A stretch of 64,000 bases of DNA from Eretmocerus hayati. Lineage: Eukaryota; Arthropoda; Insecta; Hymenoptera; Aphelinidae. Below the pieces are notes generated by a model. The model was given only the letters and a program-made list of their open reading frames with translations, made no database searches and was not told the DNA's origin. Numbering within the stretch: the first letter of the stretch is position 1; each line of letters opens with the position of its first letter. Position numbers and translations under genes: made by a program. Location: assembly GCA_029851415.1 (NCBI GenBank), contig CM056744.1, positions 9,307,268 through 9,371,267 on the forward strand. The letters are read 5' to 3'. Positions 25,202 to 37,246 of the stretch are shown piece by piece.

Positions 25202-27326
25202 TCAAAAATCATCTTTTTCATCTCCTGGTGTCAAAATTTCGTCATCATTTGATGAGCTGGTCTTGTTTGTCATAAATACTATTTCCTGTGATTCCAACTT
25301 TGCGTCCTCATTCAGTATGTCAGCTTCCTTTGTTATGGGCGATTCCTTCACATTTTTGGCCCTATTTCCTGGGCTTTGGTCATTTTCCTTGAGTTTTGCC
25401 AAAATTCCGGAACGAGGGATTGAGTTGTCTTTTTTGATCTCCATGTCTTTCGTCATCGACATTTTCCCCTCGAGAGTCTCGTTTGCATTCTGAGCCCCTG
25501 GTTGACTTATTTGTGGTATGTTTATAATAATGGATTCCAGTGGATGATTCCTCATTGGTTGATTTTTACGTCGACATAGTAAGCATCCTGAAACAAGTCT
25601 TCTTACGATTAGACAAGGGAACCCCCCCAGGCAAAAGACTCTTGCAACGCACAGAACAATGACGGGAATTAATAGGTAATAGAGTCCTGAATAAATGAGG
25701 TGGGAAAATAAGTTGTCGTATTTTGCTGATATTATTTTTAGTTGACTCATTGTCCGAGCCTTGTCTATGATTTCTTTCAGATTTTTTCCTTTCTCTAGAG
25801 ATCTAAAGGGTGTGTCTCCGCGCATCTGTATACCTGGTGCAACTTCTGATCCCATAATGGGGTCGTACGAGATTTTTTTGAATTCCCTGTTCAATATCGG
25901 GGTCAAATCTAAATTCTTTTCCCGGAATATCATAACTTCTGAGTGTACCGTGATTTCCCGTGAAGCGGATAGCCTAACATTTCTGGTGTATGCTGAGCAT
26001 CCTTGAGGTAAGTGTAATATTCCCATTCCATTTATTTCGTGTCTCACGTTCCTATATTTTAGACAATCTTCAAATATGAATTCCCCTCTTTTGGTAGAGT
26101 ACACCCATGTGTTTTCCTTTTCTAATGCCGCCCAAAATGTGTTATGGAGTCTAGCGAATTTTACCTCGCAATCCGATAAATTCTTTATAAATCTCTGCGT
26201 AGCAAGTTTCACTTCACATGGTGAAAAATTGTTGATGTTGCGAATGGGGTTAACATTTTCGCATACAAATGCCGATTTGAGTTTTTTGCATGAATTCAAT
26301 TCTTCTGATGTGAACGGTATATAGGTTTTTTTCTCTGAATCGATTGCTTGGAAAACAGAATCCGGCCATATATAGCCGTCTAAAGAAAATTTTCGCTGGT
26401 GAACCGGAACTGGTAATGCTTTGTATAGGTAATAATCTTGAAAGTCGAGAAGTGGCAATTTGATGTAATATACTAGTCTTGGGTACATGAATAATATTGA
26501 CACGTCCATAATGCTAAAAAGATCTAATAGCGTGTCGGCTTTGTCGATCTCTGGGAATTTTGCTTCCGCTACCGTTTGCATAATCGTCTTTTTTGTATTT
26601 GACAGAAGTGAGGGTGAGACAAAACGCGGGTGTGTTACACCCTGGGCTGCAAAAAGTATGGCATGTGTCAAAGTCTCGGTATCGAGCTCGTACTGTAAAA
26701 CGTTCTCTATGAATATTTCCATAGCTGTGGTAAAGTCTACCAATTTGTTCAATTTTTCTTGTTCGCGTTCCATTGCGGCTATGACCGTGTCGATCTTATT
26801 TAGTCTATCATGCTGATTTCCGAATTGGTCTCTAATAATTTCCGTTTGATTCGCCAAAAGTGCTGCGAGTATGCTACTATCGTTCGCATTCCCTTGAATA
26901 AGCTCCTTTAGTTCGTAGTCTGAGTCTTCGTCTAATGTTCCAAATAATATTCTGTGCAATTTTCCAATTCCTGAGAACCATGCTCTTTTTACTCGGGCTA
27001 TAGATGTATTTAAAGTCGTTTTAGATCCCTGTAACAATTGTATAGCCTTATATGCGTTCTTTTGGGTGTCATTAATTCGCTCGCCCAACTCTTCTATTTG
27101 CATGGCTACGATGCAACCTGACTTCTGTCTGTTGCATCCGGTTTTCATTGCATTCCACGCTTGTATGAGTTTGGACTCTCGCTGAAAATACGGTTCCAAG
27201 TTTATGCTGTGAACTATTTTCCACGAGACCCGAGATGTATATAGTTTGTCCAATTTTTCCATGATCAATCCTGGATTACGATGGATTGGTCTTATTTCCA
27301 TTCTCTCGATTTTGTGATCCACAGTG
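25202..27326 (-). CDS. env: Retroelement envelope (Env, F-type), main exon
   Basis: This is the membrane fusion glycoprotein of an errantivirus-like retroelement. The exon reads about 707 codons without a stop. It begins directly after a good splice acceptor (tttttacag|C); there is no usable ATG or signal peptide at this end, so the first exon must come from upstream. Visible are a furin-type RVKR site (about residues 110-113 of this exon), then a hydrophobic fusion-peptide-like segment ending LFGTLDEDSDYEL, the hallmark area of baculovirus-F/insect Env proteins. A heptad-like helical region follows. A membrane anchor sits at about 540-560, with an unusually long charged cytoplasmic tail of about 145 residues. 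It lies about 28 kb downstream of pol on the same strand. Coding is intact. Confidence 0.85.
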
Positions 27327-27692
27327 CTGTAAAAACATGAACTTGAGGTTTTGATACTGAAAGAATTTCAATTCGTGAGGAGAGCCTTTTGGCGTGATTT
27401 CATTTTGATGCTTGGTACGTTAGTCGTCTTGGGCGTTATTATGTCTTCACTGCGTTATCAGTTACTTTGTCTCTGCGGTGTATCTTTCGCGGGCTCCTCA
27501 CGTTTGAGCTTGTTGTGTTTGCGAGCTATCCCTTTCGCTTAATGGTAATCGAAAACCCGGCTCATCTTATCATTTTCGTGGGATGAACTGGGCACAACGT
27601 TGGTTGCATAGTCAACCTGCAGTTCGATATGCAGATGAGCTCTTAGTTTGTCGTGCGCCTCCGTTGACACTTCATCGATTATCCGAATCATC

Positions 27693-29237
27693 ATGAGTTC
27701 TTCCGGTAATCGCCGTGACGTGCCTTTCCCAATTTTACATTCTATGCTTGCCCAAGAAAGCTTCACCATTTATGTGGGCACTAACGCGTTGTCTGAAGAC
27801 GCGTGCATTTTACCCGACGTCAGTGGAATTGAGCCTACGACTCCGGCCTCGAATTTCAACACGAATACTATGTGTGCTGGACCTATTCAAAATTGTGATC
27901 CTTTAAGTGAGATCCCGTTTATAGACCTTGTTGCCCAGTCGCCGCCTGAGCTACCGAGTGATTCTGTAGTGACACCTGCGTTATCTTTAAAACAAAGCCC
28001 GTTGGCTAAGGCTAAAGAACTATCTGCCGTTTTTGAGTCTGTCGACCATGGTGAGATGGCCCAAGCTTCACCATCACAGCCCTTTGATGGGCCCCTGGCT
28101 TTTGAGGCTGTATCTCTCGACGAGCTAGAGAATATACCATCGGCGGACTTGCTCTCGTCGCCTCGCCTAACTCTTGGAGGTGAAGTGCCCGTCAGTGGTG
28201 AGGTCTTGCCCGCGACCGTTGCCCCCCATAAAAAGAATTCCCGGTCTCGTTTTGCTAGAAAACGAACTCAAGAATTAGCTACCAAATCAAGGCTCAGTGC
28301 TCGCTCTCCTGGATCTGCAGATGAGCCGAAGCAACCTCGTGTTTCGCCTTCCCCGAGGCGTATATTACCGAAGATCTTCCCGTACTACCCTTTGGCTCGG
28401 CGTTCCGAAAGGCTTCGCCAGTCAAGAAACCCCATTCCTTCGACCATGGTGAGTGGAGATCTATTGCGGCTTGCGACGAGTAACCTATCCGGAGTAGATG
28501 TACCTCGTGAGCTTCCTAATGTGAGCAATTTTGAACGCGCTTCTGTAATTGTATCGACGAGCCATGTCGGAATCTCGTCCGCATTCGTAGCTCCTAGACT
28601 GAAGCCGAGGATCACCGATGTCGTTCTACTTCCAAAAACCGCATCCATGATCACCGATCTATCTGCCCCGAAAGTCAACGATTTGCATGCGCCGGAGACC
28701 GTTAATTTGCTTGCATCGAAAGTCTCCGAAACGCCTGATTTGAATGTCACTGAATTGCCTGCTTTGGAAATCACTGAAATGCCTGCTTTGGAAATCACCG
28801 ATTCGCCTGCTTTGGACATCACCGATTTGTCCTCATTAACCGTATGCTCTTCTGAGCCCGAAGTCGCAGCTGGTGAATCAGAAACCTGTGCAGAAGGAAA
28901 TCCTGCCATCAAGCCCGACATCTCTCAGCCCTCTCCGCAAAATGCTCTTCCTCATCAAGAAATTCAACCGAGCTTTTGCTGCGATCCTGTTGTGATCCGC
29001 TTAAAGAAGATTCTTAAGAAGCTAAAATCCAAAAATCGGAGTTCCGCGACGAGGACACCCGCAACCTTCGATCGAATAGCCCAATTGTGCTTGCAAATAA
29101 TGCAGCGGCAACATCAGTTGGAGATGCTCGATAAAACCCTTGCTAAACGCGCTGCTGAAAGCTGCATGCTTTGCCGACTTGCTGTGTTAGCAAAACGAGA
29201 GCTCGCTTCTGTTGCTCTTTGTGATAAATGCTCGTGA
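27693..29237 (+). CDS. Unknown 514-aa protein with octapeptide repeats and C-terminal CxxC pairs
   Basis: The first ATG of the frame (27693) follows a frame open from 27648. The protein is mostly low-complexity Ser/Pro/Glu-rich. A basic patch lies mid-protein (SRSRFARKRTQ...). Next comes an array of about eight 8-residue repeats (28659-28850; best copies LPALEITE, MPALEITD, SPALDITD). A helical C-terminal segment is followed by two CxxC pairs (CMLC and CDKC), a possible small zinc-binding module. The last codons lie on a donor-like tc|gtgagt, so a short extra 3' exon is possible. The gene lies wholly within the env intron, antisense to env. No family is recognised. The frame is clearly maintained over 500 codons. 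Confidence 0.7.
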   Translation: MSSSGNRRDVPFPILHSMLAQESFTIYVGTNALSEDACILPDVSGIEPTTPASNFNTNTMCAGPIQNCDPLSEIPFIDLVAQSPPELPSDSVVTPALSLKQSPLAKAKELSAVFESVDHGEMAQASPSQPFDGPLAFEAVSLDELENIPSADLLSSPRLTLGGEVPVSGEVLPATVAPHKKNSRSRFARKRTQELATKSRLSARSPGSADEPKQPRVSPSPRRILPKIFPYYPLARRSERLRQSRNPIPSTMVSGDLLRLATSNLSGVDVPRELPNVSNFERASVIVSTSHVGISSAFVAPRLKPRITDVVLLPKTASMITDLSAPKVNDLHAPETVNLLASKVSETPDLNVTELPALEITEMPALEITDSPALDITDLSSLTVCSSEPEVAAGESETCAEGNPAIKPDISQPSPQNALPHQEIQPSFCCDPVVIRLKKILKKLKSKNRSSATRTPATFDRIAQLCLQIMQRQHQLEMLDKTLAKRAAESCMLCRLAVLAKRELASVALCDKCS

Positions 29238-29541
29238 GTATTATTTTTCCTAATGTTTTTGTGAAAAATACGGATTTTCAAGTGTTACGTATTGTTTTAG
29301 ATCTTCGTGACACTCAAGAGAGAAAACCAAGAGATACCCATCACCTGTATAGTTTGAGCTAATTAATTGCATATCGACGGCTTATTTCCCTCTTTTTATT
29401 ATTCGATTGTATATCCAGTTTCATCGTCTGAATATTTGTGAATGAGTCATTACTTAGTAGAATATATTCTCACTCTTTCTGATGTGTGACATTGATACAT
29501 TGTTGTTTTAACTCTGTCCGTGGCTGATGCACGAATCATAC

Positions 29542-29675
29542 TCTCTCAATTTGTACTTTTTATGGTGTGCGGTACATTGTTTGGTGTATCCTGATCTTTC
29601 GAGAACCTTATCACCCTCAGCTCTTGCCGTAAGTGTAAGTGCGAGCCATATGAAAATCATTAGTTTGTCTTTCAT
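29542..29675 (-). CDS. env: Env first exon with signal peptide
   Basis: The ATG at 29675 opens 44 codons plus two bases. It starts MKDKL, then the hydrophobic core MIFIWLALTLTARA, a classic secretory signal peptide. The donor gaga|gtatga at 29542/29541 leaves phase 2, and the acceptor at 27326 supplies exactly one base, so the two exons join in frame. The predicted Env is about 750 residues. The intron (29541-27327, about 2.2 kb) contains a complete gene on the opposite strand. Without splicing the frame stops at 29508. The signal peptide supplies what the main exon lacks, which makes this pairing persuasive but untested. Confidence 0.7.
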
Positions 29676-29826
29676 CTCAACAGGATACACATCATTGTAT
29701 CCGTCCAAAGTTTTCTTTTTTTTCTATTCTATTTTTCTGAGAAATTATGTCTTTGCGAACCGGGGTCGAGATTTACTCTTCCATTGATAATTTTATGAAG
29801 AGAAAATTGAAAAAAAAATTTCTCAG

Positions 29827-30347
29827 CCTTATTACATCGGGATCATCGCTTTGCTGCGACAAGCGCACGATATTCCGAAATTTGTGGCCGTATACCTGTT
29901 GTCAGTCTAGAGAGGAAGAAGGGTGACCTGCTAATTTATTACTTGAAATGCCGAATCGAGAGTTTGAAAGAAGATCAATGTGCTATTTCCGAAATTTCAC
30001 GTGACTTGGAAGCTCTATATCCTGTGATCCTGAGAATTCGTGAACAAATTCGACGGCTCGAGATGATGATCAGCGATCGAGAGAGACGTCTGGACATTGG
30101 AGTTCGTGATATTAATTGCCGTTGCTTGCACTGCAACTCTATTGCTACTGACAAAACGACTACGAACGTTGGTTCGAGAAAAGACCGTCGATTTTCTGAA
30201 ACTTCACGTCTTAATGTTTGCCGCAAATGTCTGTGAGTATTTTCCCCATCGGCTCATTTCTGAGGCTTGGCACGATTTTAACCATGTGCCTTATTTTTTT
30301 CCAGTGCTTCATTATTTTGGTGTGACTATTGGCTCGACGAACAATAA
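29827..30347 (+). CDS. Unknown coiled-coil/CxxC protein, 3' exons (5' end not found)
   Basis: The exon starts after tttctcag at 29826 and runs to a donor at 30232/30233 (ct|gtgagtat). A last exon, 30305-30347, follows acceptor tttttttccag. Phase 2 is kept, and the stop overlaps an AATAAA signal (30343-30348). The encoded tail has a helical, charged segment (ISRDLEALYPVILRIREQIR...) followed by CRCLHC and CRKC pairs. This is the same layout as the C-terminus of the gene at 27693, suggesting distant paralogues. The first exon with the start codon was not located; the exon needs a phase-1 donor upstream. Function unknown. Confidence 0.55.
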
Positions 30348-30792
30348 AGTTTTTCAAAACGACTTGATGTAGTTCTCGCGTTCATTTCTGTGATCATTTC
30401 ACGGTCTTGCCTGCACACCAATACCGCGTTTCCAAGTAGTTTTATTTCAAATTGTCCAAGTAGCTTATAAGTTCATATTCTATCGTCTGAATTTTCCACC
30501 CCTAGAATCTTTGCATCATTGAGAGAAAAACAAAAATTTCTTTAGCTGTCAATTATTGAATGAGATAGCTAGACAAAAATATTTTTGGATATGCCGCGAA
30601 AAAAAACAAATCCTGAAAAATCTCACGAAGTCTCGCAGTTTGATTTTTCTCGGGTGCTGGTGATTCAGACGTTTGCATATATATCGCGTCACATCCCGAT
30701 GAAGAGGAGCCCTTGTGGCTCTGGTGTCGTGATCAGTGCCACTTTTGCTCTTGATCGAGACTGTTGTTTCGTTATATCAAAACTGTTTAACA

Positions 30793-31431
30793 ATGAATGG
30801 GGTTTGCCTAATCGACGACTTCCCATTTGTAGACGAAGTATTTTGCAAAAAATGTGCTTCGCCCATTATCGTTTCTATTTATGAGCGACCGACTGAAGCA
30901 GCCTCATCATGGGGTCCACTTTCCCCTGGCGGAGGAAATTTTATTCTTGATCTACATGAGCCACGAATTTTTCCGATTCATTGTGAACAATGTGGCTTAA
31001 TTGGATTCCGGCGTTATGGATACAATTTCGTTGCAGAAGTGTTGAGTGACAGTGACATAGCTTATGACTCGTGTGATTTGATCGGTATTATTTTTACTGG
31101 GGACACCGAAATCATATACTCGGTTTGTCCCGGAGGAAAACTTTTTGTGCTAGCGTTGAGCGATGACGTGAACCAAGTGCCGTCTGAGGAGGAAATAGCT
31201 CGTGATCGTAGTCTATCAACATATTATGATAACATCCCCGTGCTTGGTTACCAGTTTATATTTTTCAAAGACTACCCCACGCGCGTAAGCGTGACTGCCA
31301 GCATCCACTGCCCATGTCACGGCTCATTTCGCTTTTTCAGTATTCAAGTTCATAAGTGCCCTATGTTGGCTACTGGTGAAATTACGAAAACTTATGACTT
31401 TCGTTATTTTCGTCGTGACATTTGTAACTAG
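30793..31431 (+). CDS. Unknown 212-aa protein with paired CxxC motifs
   Basis: The ATG at 30793 (MNGVCLIDDFPFVDEV) is chosen because the frame upstream of it is hydrophobic and lacks an ATG near its start. FCKKC and HCEQC pairs about 45 residues apart could bind one zinc ion. Later CPCHG and CPML add more Cys. The middle has alternating hydrophobic strands. No domain was recognised. The single-exon frame, Cys spacing and position among other antisense cargo genes support a real gene. No AATAAA was seen soon after the stop. Confidence 0.6.
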   Translation: MNGVCLIDDFPFVDEVFCKKCASPIIVSIYERPTEAASSWGPLSPGGGNFILDLHEPRIFPIHCEQCGLIGFRRYGYNFVAEVLSDSDIAYDSCDLIGIIFTGDTEIIYSVCPGGKLFVLALSDDVNQVPSEEEIARDRSLSTYYDNIPVLGYQFIFFKDYPTRVSVTASIHCPCHGSFRFFSIQVHKCPMLATGEITKTYDFRYFRRDICN

Positions 31432-34400
31432 ACTAAGCGTCAGTTGGCTTCGTGCGCGATCTTGTGACGCGTCTGACTATTTGCGAAACATGTTATAGTT
31501 GATGATGTTTTGAGATTTGGTGTGAGAAACCTATGGTGTGCCATTCTTGATTTGTATGACTTTGAATATATATTTTGTTGAATCACTTCGTGGTTGAGCG
31601 TTAAGTTATTTTTGTTTTGTTCAAATTATACTTTCCCGAGATTGTATTTTCTATGGATCAATTCCCTATCGCATTTCAAGAGTTATGATAAAAATTATTT
31701 TATGAATTGTATATCACGCAGGTAAATGTACCCGACGAGTAGAAAAAAAAATAAGAGAATAGCCTTGCAAAGTTCCAAGTTTCTGACCCACTTTTTATTC
31801 TAATAGTCTGTGAGACTAGTTGTGGAACGCTCCTGTTTTTTTTTTGACTTTTCAGATTACATTTTCAACTTTTAACATCTCACCTTTGGTTGAATAAAGA
31901 TATACCAATTTTTGTTTCGCGAACGACCCTTTTATTCTAATTTTTCGGTTACTGCGTGTTTCAAAAGAAAATTTTTGACCAACAATGCTTTTACTTTGGG
32001 AAAGAAGAAAGTGTAGAGAGAAAACTATTTGTCGATTGATGCTGTTACATGGAATCCTGAACACGCCTTATCAGCGTACAAGGCGCAAGGAGAGGCCGTT
32101 GGTGCTCATCGTACACATGGACTTTGCGAGTGAGAGAGACAATTCTTCGTGTACGTTGGTTAACCTTTGCGAGGTAAGGTCGAAAACTGAGCGATGACTT
32201 TTCCATGTCAGGTTTTGTATGTGCTCAAGTACGCTGTTGATCTAATTTGAGTGAGTATAATTCTTGCTTTTGTTCAGTAAAATCCTGGATGTCTAATATT
32301 TTGTGGAGTTTCATACTATTACAATCAAAAGTTAGTTTGAATTCGCATGAGAAAGATGATCTTTATTTTTTCTTTTCCTACTTAATCCACGTTTGATTAA
32401 ATATGCATCTAACGGTTCGGTTCTAGTTTGAGTATCTTTGGTAGATGCATCATCTCCGTGCTATTTATTTTTCCCTGCGTGAGTTTGACACCCTGAGAGG
32501 TACTCGAGTATCCACATTTTCAAACATTTTTCAGTAGCACATTGCTCGATTTCACAGAAATTTTCAGGAATTATAGGTGAATTCTGATCGGTTCATCTTG
32601 ATAGGTCAGACCGCTCTGCGGCCTAATAGCTCTAAATTTTAATGGAAATTCCGAATATCATGTTTCTATGGCTTCGTTTCATTCATTGATGTCATAAAAT
32701 TTGGTTTACTTCGCTCTTGAGGGCTGATTTTCATAGCCCGAAAAAGTTTTCTCCACCTAAGTCAGGTTAGGTTAGTTTTTATGAAAATTTACAAGAGAGC
32801 AAAAAGACGCGTCTTCCAAAGTTCTTATTGCGGACCTATCTTCAATTTTTTGATTAGAGGCACGTAACTCGAGTTATCGTCAAGTCTTTCAGAAAAAAGC
32901 CGCTAATTTTGCCGAAAATAGGTCCCATAATGAAACTTTTCCAATTTGAGATCAGATCACTGGGAAATCTTTTATGGCTCCGTATTCTACCCTGTATTAA
33001 TAGTTTTTTTCTATCATTTTTGGCCGTTTTAATATTGTTTATAATGTATGGCAATAAAAGGGTCCCAGCACTTTGCTTGCAGCTTCTAGAATCTCAGAAC
33101 TTTATCTTGGTGCCTCTCAAAAGACGTGGTCATGGTGAGTAAGGTGAGTAAGTTAGATATAGAGAGCCCGTGATCCTTTAGCTCAGCTGATTGTACGTTA
33201 TCTGTTGTATTCGCGAGATACACTCAGTCCCGTTACTCACGCATGCGCGTTACCACATTAAAGCCCACCTGTTGTCACCACGCGTCTGACGCGTTGAAAG
33301 TTGTTATGATTTGCTCACTGTCGTTTCTCGCGGTGATTTCCTCACGAATTATTCGTTTTTTTGACGTTTGCTCTTCGATTATCGGTTTCTGCTTGTTATG
33401 TGATCATGTGTGAAAGCGACCAAACGCACCTTTGCGAACTAGGCGTTACTATAGACTCATCAGGCTGAATATGTCAAATGCTGCAGACAAATGTCAGTGC
33501 TTAAGTGTTTATTCAGCTTGATAAAAAAAAATACTTTTTCAACTGGTTTCCTGTCTAATATCTGTCAGATATGTATTCTTATGTTGGTTTTGCTTCTGAA
33601 TGCCTTGTTTTTTTCCTTAGGCCTCAGATACTTTGTGTTTTGTTACAGGTATCCATCTACACCAAAGTGATGTTTTTGTGGTGACTTTTCCAAACTGATT
33701 GGGAAGTATTTTGCTGTTGGTTGAACTATGAGTGTCAGAGATTCACTCTCTGATTATTTTGGTGAACTAAAACTCACTGGGTTCCATTAAAATTAACAGC
33801 GAGCGACAAAGTACCCAAGCATGTGTTTAGGTAATAGTCAACTTTGGAGTTCATCTTTGTGGACTACTTTTTCTGACTTAGTGGTGTATTGCTTCATAAT
33901 AGTGTTTCAGTTTATAAATCAAAAAGAGTCAGACCTATTTGAATGGTGTTCTGACTTATTTGGCCAATGGCGGATGTTTCTGCCTTTATCCAAGTTCCAT
34001 AAAATCAAAGATTGAGAAGTTACAAAGGTATGCTGACCTTATTGCTTGCTATATTGAATGAGATGAGATAAAATAGATCAATGTTTGATTTTACTTTTTC
34101 AGGTTTTTGACGTCTCACCAAACAAAAGTTTCACTTTGTATCTGTGGTTGGATTTTGTGGATTGAAGCCGTATATGATTTACATGATATCTGAACCATTA
34201 TGGCCTACTATGTGTTACTCTGTTATAGGTCAAACGCTTGACAGGTATGATACTCTTAATAAAAAGTTACTGCTTGAAAATATGAGTTGACTTGACCCGG
34301 CTTTTTATTTTTCAGGTCTCAAAGGTGTACTTTGTGTGTTTTTTATGTGCAATTTGAAGTTGATGAATGATGAATTTCCAGAATGTAGCTAACAAGAGGT

Positions 34401-37033
34401 TACGCCTACAATTCTATGTCTCCTAAGTGTAGTGGATATTTGTGAGTGATGTTGTGTTCTCGTTGGTTCCCATCACTATGTATACTTAGTTCAAAAGTTA
34501 GTGATGGCTTGTATGATCTTATGTTTGTTAGTCACCCTGCGTTGATTTTATTTTTAAATCTGAGTGATATCTGTTATCGGATTTTGTTACATGCAATATG
34601 TTGGCTTGTATTTAATAAAGTTCTTGGAATGAGGATGTCCAATAAAGGTTTTCAGGTCAATTGGTGAGTTAACAGGGCTATCCGAGGAAGGTGGTATGGG
34701 GTTATTTTGACTTTTTGTTGAGGCAAATCACAATTTCTATCCCCTTTTTGTATTTCAAGCATTTGTTTCTTCTGAAAGCCTAGTATATCATTTTATGGTG
34801 AAGCTATGTCTGAGGTTATGTTTTGAATGAGAAAGTTGAGCTTCCAAAATTGAATTCTCAGAGTCATCGGTGAAGAAAAAGTCATTTGTGGACATGCTTT
34901 GGATCCATGTTTTGGATGATTTGGATTTAGTATTTATGTTCTATAAGACTACCGTCCTTTTTGTCCGTGCGCGCCTTGTAACTTGAACGAATTCTAGTGC
35001 CCCTGGTGCGGCTGCGCGCGCATTCTATCACCCTGCTTCTGATTCTGATGCGGGGTGATTAGTACAGTGTCTTGAATCCATCCACCTATATAGCACATCT
35101 GTCCAGCTGCATATAGTATATGCGGCCATCCGCATATATAGCACATCTCTGATGCTTGGCTGTAGCATATTTGTTTGACAGCTTGTGCTAGACTCATTGC
35201 AATTACTTGTTGCTTCAACCATTATTTTCTGTGGAAACCTCTAGGAAGCTGTATTTTCATCAACAGATTGATGCTTGAGTTAAGTGGCTGTTACTCACTC
35301 AGTCCTGCTGGAGTGACTAGTGTTCAAGTTTGTTTGATAATGGGAAGATTCAACCTGGATGGTATATGGTGAGCCATAATACATTGTTTATTTGGGTACC
35401 TTGTTTATCAAAGTTCAACCCTGAATTTCTGAATATTTGTTTCATTGGGCTTGTCGCATCTTTACATAAGAATCCTCAATACTCAGACTATTGGTTGTTG
35501 TTGTCATTGGCTAGTATTTCATAAGCAGGGGGCATTCCAATACCCTGAATACAGGTTAACGTTGGTTCTGTTTTTGTTAGTTGAAGGATCCCATTCATTA
35601 TTTTTGGTGTTATGATCTTAGTCTTGGTTCATACATGGCACCAGTCTCCTAGTACTGATTCAGAATCTGACTGTGTGCTTCTTTACTTGTTTCAGAATTT
35701 AATTGTTATGAGAAAATCAATCCAGAATTCTTGAGTTTGGTTGATTTGAAGTACCTCTGGAGTGTGTCATCCAGTTTCAAGCGAGACTGAATATATGTTA
35801 GTAATGACCACTGGTTGGCCTATCACCCTCTCATGGGTCTTGTGTATGACTGAGGTATGTGGATAAAAATGTGTGAGTATTTGATTAACATCCCTCGACT
35901 AATCTATGTATTCTCAGGTTATCATAATTAAAGGGTCCAGTCTGCTTGCGCTAGGACTTTACAGCTTTGTATGCCTTCACAGATGTATGAGCTATGATGA
36001 TCTGGTCAAATGGGACCCCTTTTCACATAGATCACTCGTATGTATATTTACCAATGATGTTTAAATGCTTTTCTATTAGCTTAGTGATGATCTCTTTCTC
36101 CCTGTTTCTTATAGGTGTGTGAGGTTGTTTGTATGTTTGCACATGTTTGATATTTTTGCTGTTGTGTAGCTGGTTAGGTATATGGGCGTTATTGCGAAAA
36201 CTTAAACATTTTTGATCAAAGAAAATTCAGAAGTTGAAAATTGGTGCCCCGTATGTCCTGACTAGTCAATTTTTTTATTCTTTTTCGTTTACCGAGTGAT
36301 GACATGTTCTAAAATATGCACAAGTCTTTTTGGTACGGACCGTTTCATGTGATATTCACATGTATAAGACATGGAGAGAAATAGTGCGTGGACCTGACAT
36401 TTGTGGTTTTTATGTTTTACAGTCTAGTGAGAGATCTTGACGTGATGGGACCACATGACTTTGAAATTCGTGTTTAGGTAGTACTTGAGGCCAGAAATGT
36501 AAGCTCTGGAGCAAATAATTTGAATTTCTCAGATTTTCGTTCTATTGAGTATCCCAGTGGATAGTTTTTCAGGTACATAGATCTGACATTTCGTTTTCAA
36601 AATCGTTCGGAGAGAAAAACGAGGGATTTCCATAGAGACATCTCCGCGTAGATTTTATTTAATCCTAACATATTTTGGTAGAAAAATTGCTCCTGCGCAG
36701 ATAGATTGGTTTTAAGTAGGGTAACGTAGCATACTTTGATTTGCCATTTGCTAATTACGTGGCCAATTTTTCGTTATTAATAATAATGCAGCACCCAGGA
36801 TTCCAATTTTGGGCCTCTTCTCGCGATGTGATTCGATTGTTTGACATGTTTATTTTAGTTTTTATTCGAAAAAGAAAATTCTCATTCTCGGTGAACATCC
36901 CGCAACGAGGTTGAAGAATGTTTGGGATAATACTGTACTTTGATGGAAATTTTGGTGCCGGCGCTAATAGTATACGCGTGAATGCGAAAATAACAGTGCG
37001 TGAACCCGGCATTTCGACCCTTAATCTTTATGA
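31432..37033. other. T-rich region without a supported gene
   Basis: The plus strand is strongly T-over-A skewed (for example 29 T to 11 A at 34501-34560). It has many ctgac branch-like, t-rich-cag acceptor-like and gtgagt/gtaagt donor-like words, suggesting introns or a non-coding transcript of plus-strand genes. The open frames here (up to 77 codons) show no recognisable protein. A CpG-rich patch with gcatgcgcg lies near 33240. Confidence 0.45.
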
Positions 37034-37246
37034 ATGAAACAAAAGAGAAAAGAACGAATCGGTCTAGAAGCTTATTCCCAAATAAGGCTTCCGACTCCTA
37101 TGTTACAGCGATGTTCTTGGGGTATTCTGGATTACGAGGAGTGCGCTGGAGTGGCTTTGTGTAGTTACTGTCATCATTCGATCTGGCCTACAGTCTTTTT
37201 TGCTGATACGCGTCTTGTTTTGTCGACAGGTGACCGCAAAAGATGA
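37034..37246 (+). CDS. Possible 70-aa Cys-rich small protein
   Basis: ATG-initiated frame. The basic start MKQKRKERIG is followed by a Cys cluster ECAGVALCSYCHH. The Cys spacing resembles the short CxxC modules of neighbouring plus-strand genes. A donor-like acag|gtgacc near its end means it may instead be an exon. Weak support: length and motif only. Confidence 0.3.
   Translation: MKQKRKERIGLEAYSQIRLPTPMLQRCSWGILDYEECAGVALCSYCHHSIWPTVFFADTRLVLSTGDRKR

Noticed and set aside
28385..28921. 178-codon minus-strand frame
   Set aside because: Antisense shadow of the octapeptide-repeat gene; the repeat period keeps the opposite frame open.
29527..29787. 86-codon plus-strand ATG frame considered as first exon of the 29827 gene
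   Set aside because: It lies antisense to the env signal-peptide exon, and its donor-like site is phase 0 while the next exon needs phase 1.
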